Below are positions 6,254 through 8,292 of a DNA stretch of 8,292 nt, piece by piece. Made by a program: the position numbers and the translations under genes. This stretch comes from JBOGWY01 sp050694015 (GTDB lineage Bacteria > Actinomycetota > CADDZG01 > WHSQ01), in contig JBOGWY010000096.1 of the NCBI GenBank assembly GCA_050694015.1, positions 1-8,292 on the forward strand. Direction: 5' to 3'. How positions within the stretch are numbered: position 1 is the stretch's first letter; every line of letters starts with the position of its first letter. The notes below the pieces were generated by a model. That model was not told where the DNA came from. It saw nothing but the letters and a program-made list of their open reading frames with translations, and did no database searches.

Positions 6254-7796
6254 CTCCACGCCGCTGACGATCCCCGAGCTCTTCGAGAGCACGGTTGAGC
6301 GCGTCCCGGATAAGTCGTGGCTCACGTACGAGGACACGCGCTACACGTACGCGCAGGCACACCGCGTCATCGGAAGCGCGGCGGCACGCTTGCGCGATCT
6401 CGGTGTCGGGCGGGAGACGCCGGTACTCGTCACGACGCGCAACTCGCCCGATTACCTGTTTACCTGGCTCGCGCTGATGCGACTAGGTGCGTTCATGCTG
6501 CCGGTGAATCCGGAGAGCACGAGGGCCGAGCTCGCCGGGTTGACCGGCCAGCTACAACCCGCACTGGTGGTTACCGACGAGGGTTTGCGATCGATCGTCG
6601 GGGAGGTCGTGGCCCGCGCAGCACCGGGATCACGCCTCGCGACGGTCGACGGCATAGTCACCGACGAGGTGCTCGACGCACCGCCGATCGCAGCCCACCA
6701 GGACGACCTCGCGGTGCTCATCCCGACGTCGGGAACAACGGGCCGCTCGAAGCTCGTGATGCAGACCCAGCGTGCCTACGCGATGGCCGGGGAAGGGTTC
6801 CCCTTCTGGATGGGCTTGACGGAAGAGGACCGGCTGATGACCTCGCTCCCGCTGTTCCACATCAACGCGCCCGCCTACTCGACGTTGGGTTCGGTCGCCG
6901 CGGGGGCCGGGCTGATCCTGCTACCCCGTTTCTCCGGGAGCCGCTTCATCGACGAGGCGCGCCGTTACGGCGCGACCGAGTTCAACGCGATCGGGGCGAT
7001 GCTCGAGATCCTGATGCGCCGGCCGGAACGCGATGACGACGCCGACAACCCGTTGCGCCTCTGCTACACGGGGCCCACGCCGCCGAAAGCGCGCCAGCTC
7101 GAGATCGAAGAGCGCTTCGGGCTACAGATCGTGTGCGGCTACGCGCTGTCCGAGAGTCCCTACGCGCTGATCTGGCGGAAGGGAACGCGTCCCTACGACA
7201 CGCTCGGAAGCCTGCGCCAACATCCGACGCTGGGCGAGATCAACGAGGGCCGGGTGATGGACGAGGGCCGAGAGGCGGGCGCCGGCGAGATCGGCGAGCT
7301 CGAACTGCACAACCCCGCCGTGATGCTCGGCTACTACAACATGCCGGACGAGACCGCCGCGGTCCTGTCCGACGACGGATGGCTGAAGACGGGTGACCTC
7401 GTGCGCGTCAATGCCGACGAGACGTTCACGTTCGTCGGCCGCAAGAAGGAGCTGATCCGCAGGCGCGGCGAGAACCTCTCCCCGCTCGAGGTCGAGACCG
7501 TGCTCGAACAGCACCCCGCGGTGGCGGAGGCTGCCGTCGTGGGCGTGCCGTCGGAGCTATCCGAGGAGGAGGTGAAGGCGTTCGTGCTGCTCGCCGAAGG
7601 CGCCACCGTAGACATGCGCGAGCTGCGCGACTTCGTGACCGAACGGCTCGCTCCCTTCAAGGTCCCCCGCTACTTCGAAGTGGTCGACGACCTGCCGCAC
7701 ACGCCGACGGGCCGGATCTCGAAGCCCGCCCTCCCCCGTGACCGCAACGACCGCGAGGAAGATCTCCAGCCGCAGACGCGCGGGAGCGCGTCGTGA
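6231..7796 (+). CDS. AMP-forming acyl-CoA ligase (ANL superfamily, CaiC-like)
   Basis: About 521 residues, normal for the family, acting in two steps: a carboxylic acid plus ATP gives an acyl-adenylate, then an acyl-CoA thioester. Motifs from the GTG at 6231: P-loop TSGTTGRSK (166-174), LPLFHINAP (about 206-214), GYALSES (303-309, the YxxSE motif), TGDL with Asp389, the hinge GRKKELIRRRGENLSP (about 403-418) and TGRISK with catalytic Lys498. The RRRGEN hinge recalls crotonobetaine/carnitine-CoA ligase CaiC and related short-acid ligases; the acid used here is unknown. The start is uncertain. GTG 6231 overlaps the dioxygenase by 23 bases with a poor ribosome binding site, while GGAGG at 6235-6239 points to a codon near 6249, which is GTT. 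A TTG at 6120 would add residues that only shadow the dioxygenase. The end overlaps the next gene by four bases (GTGA). Confidence 0.88.
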   Translation: MRRTSSVNSTPLTIPELFESTVERVPDKSWLTYEDTRYTYAQAHRVIGSAAARLRDLGVGRETPVLVTTRNSPDYLFTWLALMRLGAFMLPVNPESTRAELAGLTGQLQPALVVTDEGLRSIVGEVVARAAPGSRLATVDGIVTDEVLDAPPIAAHQDDLAVLIPTSGTTGRSKLVMQTQRAYAMAGEGFPFWMGLTEEDRLMTSLPLFHINAPAYSTLGSVAAGAGLILLPRFSGSRFIDEARRYGATEFNAIGAMLEILMRRPERDDDADNPLRLCYTGPTPPKARQLEIEERFGLQIVCGYALSESPYALIWRKGTRPYDTLGSLRQHPTLGEINEGRVMDEGREAGAGEIGELELHNPAVMLGYYNMPDETAAVLSDDGWLKTGDLVRVNADETFTFVGRKKELIRRRGENLSPLEVETVLEQHPAVAEAAVVGVPSELSEEEVKAFVLLAEGATVDMRELRDFVTERLAPFKVPRYFEVVDDLPHTPTGRISKPALPRDRNDREEDLQPQTRGSAS

Positions 7797-8292
7797 GCGA
7801 CGATTGGGTGCGGTCGTCGATCGGGCGCGCGACTCCGGACGCGATCATCGTGCGCGGACGAAACGTCGCCGACGAGCTCATGGGCAAGATGTCGTTCGCG
7901 GATCTCGCGTTCCTCCTCGCGGCGGGACGGGAACCGACCACCGAGGAATCCGAGTTGTTCTCGGCGATCCTCATCTCGCTCGCCGATCACGGTCTGACCC
8001 CCACGGTGCTGGCGGCCCGGCTCACGTACACGGGAGCGCCGGAGGCGATGCAGGGTGCGATCGCGGCGGGGCTCCTCGGCGGCGGGAGCGTTTTCCTCGG
8101 CCCCGTCTCCGACACCGCCGCATTCCTGGGTCGCATCGTCGACGGACTCGGCGACTCACCGAGCGACGGATCGCTGCAGGCGGCGGCGAAGGAAGCCGTC
8201 GATGCCGAGATCGCCGCTTCTCGACGCATCCCCGGCCGCGGGCACCCGATACACCGCGTTGGGGACCCACGTACGCCGCGCCTCTACGAGCT
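7793..8292 (+). CDS. Citrate synthase-fold protein, citryl-CoA lyase-like, 3'-truncated
   Basis: The GTG at 7793 overlaps the ligase stop as GTGA and has GGGAG six bases upstream, indicating translational coupling. The visible 166 residues run off the window. They resemble the short citrate-synthase homologues annotated as citryl-CoA lyase: WVRSSIGRATPDAIIVRG at the N-terminus, FADLAFLLAAGREPT, ISLADHGLTPTVLAAR (His66) and IPGRGHPIHRVGDPR (His151, His154, Asp158), corresponding to the active-site region that binds CoA and the oxoacid. Such enzymes split a citryl-CoA-like thioester into acetyl-CoA and an oxoacid, or run the reverse condensation. The upstream CoA ligase could supply the thioester, as in the two-step citrate cleavage of citryl-CoA synthetase plus citryl-CoA lyase. 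The substrate here is unknown. The remaining C-terminal part is beyond the window, so completeness of the active site cannot be judged. Confidence 0.8.
   Translation, partial: MSDDWVRSSIGRATPDAIIVRGRNVADELMGKMSFADLAFLLAAGREPTTEESELFSAILISLADHGLTPTVLAARLTYTGAPEAMQGAIAAGLLGGGSVFLGPVSDTAAFLGRIVDGLGDSPSDGSLQAAAKEAVDAEIAASRRIPGRGHPIHRVGDPRTPRLYE

Noticed and set aside
5312..6337. Long 341-codon open frame antisense to the dioxygenase
   Set aside because: It is a GC-driven shadow; the opposite strand carries a complete VOC dioxygenase with metal ligands and a ribosome binding site.

Overview
The window is GC-rich and almost fully coding. Long antisense open frames are shadows of real genes. GTG starts, strong GGAGG-type ribosome binding sites, a DinB/maleylpyruvate-isomerase-fold protein and a membrane domain typical of actinobacterial copper-oxidase fusions all suggest an actinomycetote, possibly a deep-branching or uncultured one. 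This placement is inference; there is no rRNA or other marker gene. I see no tRNA, CRISPR array, insertion sequence or phage gene.

Left part (1-3083): the 3' end of a DM13-domain gene is followed by a secreted protein with two tandem RskA-C-like domains, both on +. They converge on a secreted CocE/NonD-type alpha/beta hydrolase on -, whose best start is a rare CTG behind a good ribosome binding site. Together these look like envelope or extracellular functions.

Middle (3084-4373): a roughly 12-TM protein resembles the heme-copper-oxidase-like membrane half of actinobacterial 'copper oxidase' fusions, but has no cupredoxin domain. It is divergent from the hydrolase and convergent, with a 4-base gap, with the next gene.

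Right part (4378-8292): a DinB/MDMPI-type protein on - is divergent from a + strand operon. The operon encodes an MhqO/PcpA-like extradiol ring-cleaving dioxygenase, an AMP-forming acyl-CoA ligase (CaiC-like) and the start of a citrate-synthase-fold protein resembling citryl-CoA lyase, cut by the window edge. These three genes overlap, so translation is probably coupled. A 19-bp imperfect palindrome lies in the AT-richer divergent intergenic region and resembles operators of quinone-sensing HxlR/MarR-type repressors. The plausible reading is a catabolic or detoxification module for a (hydro)quinone-like aromatic: ring cleavage, CoA activation of an acid product, then carbon-carbon cleavage, with the DinB-type protein as a possible isomerase or thiol-dependent partner. 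The substrate cannot be read from sequence. This module is the best candidate here for something undescribed; the other genes belong to recognisable families in somewhat unusual arrangements.
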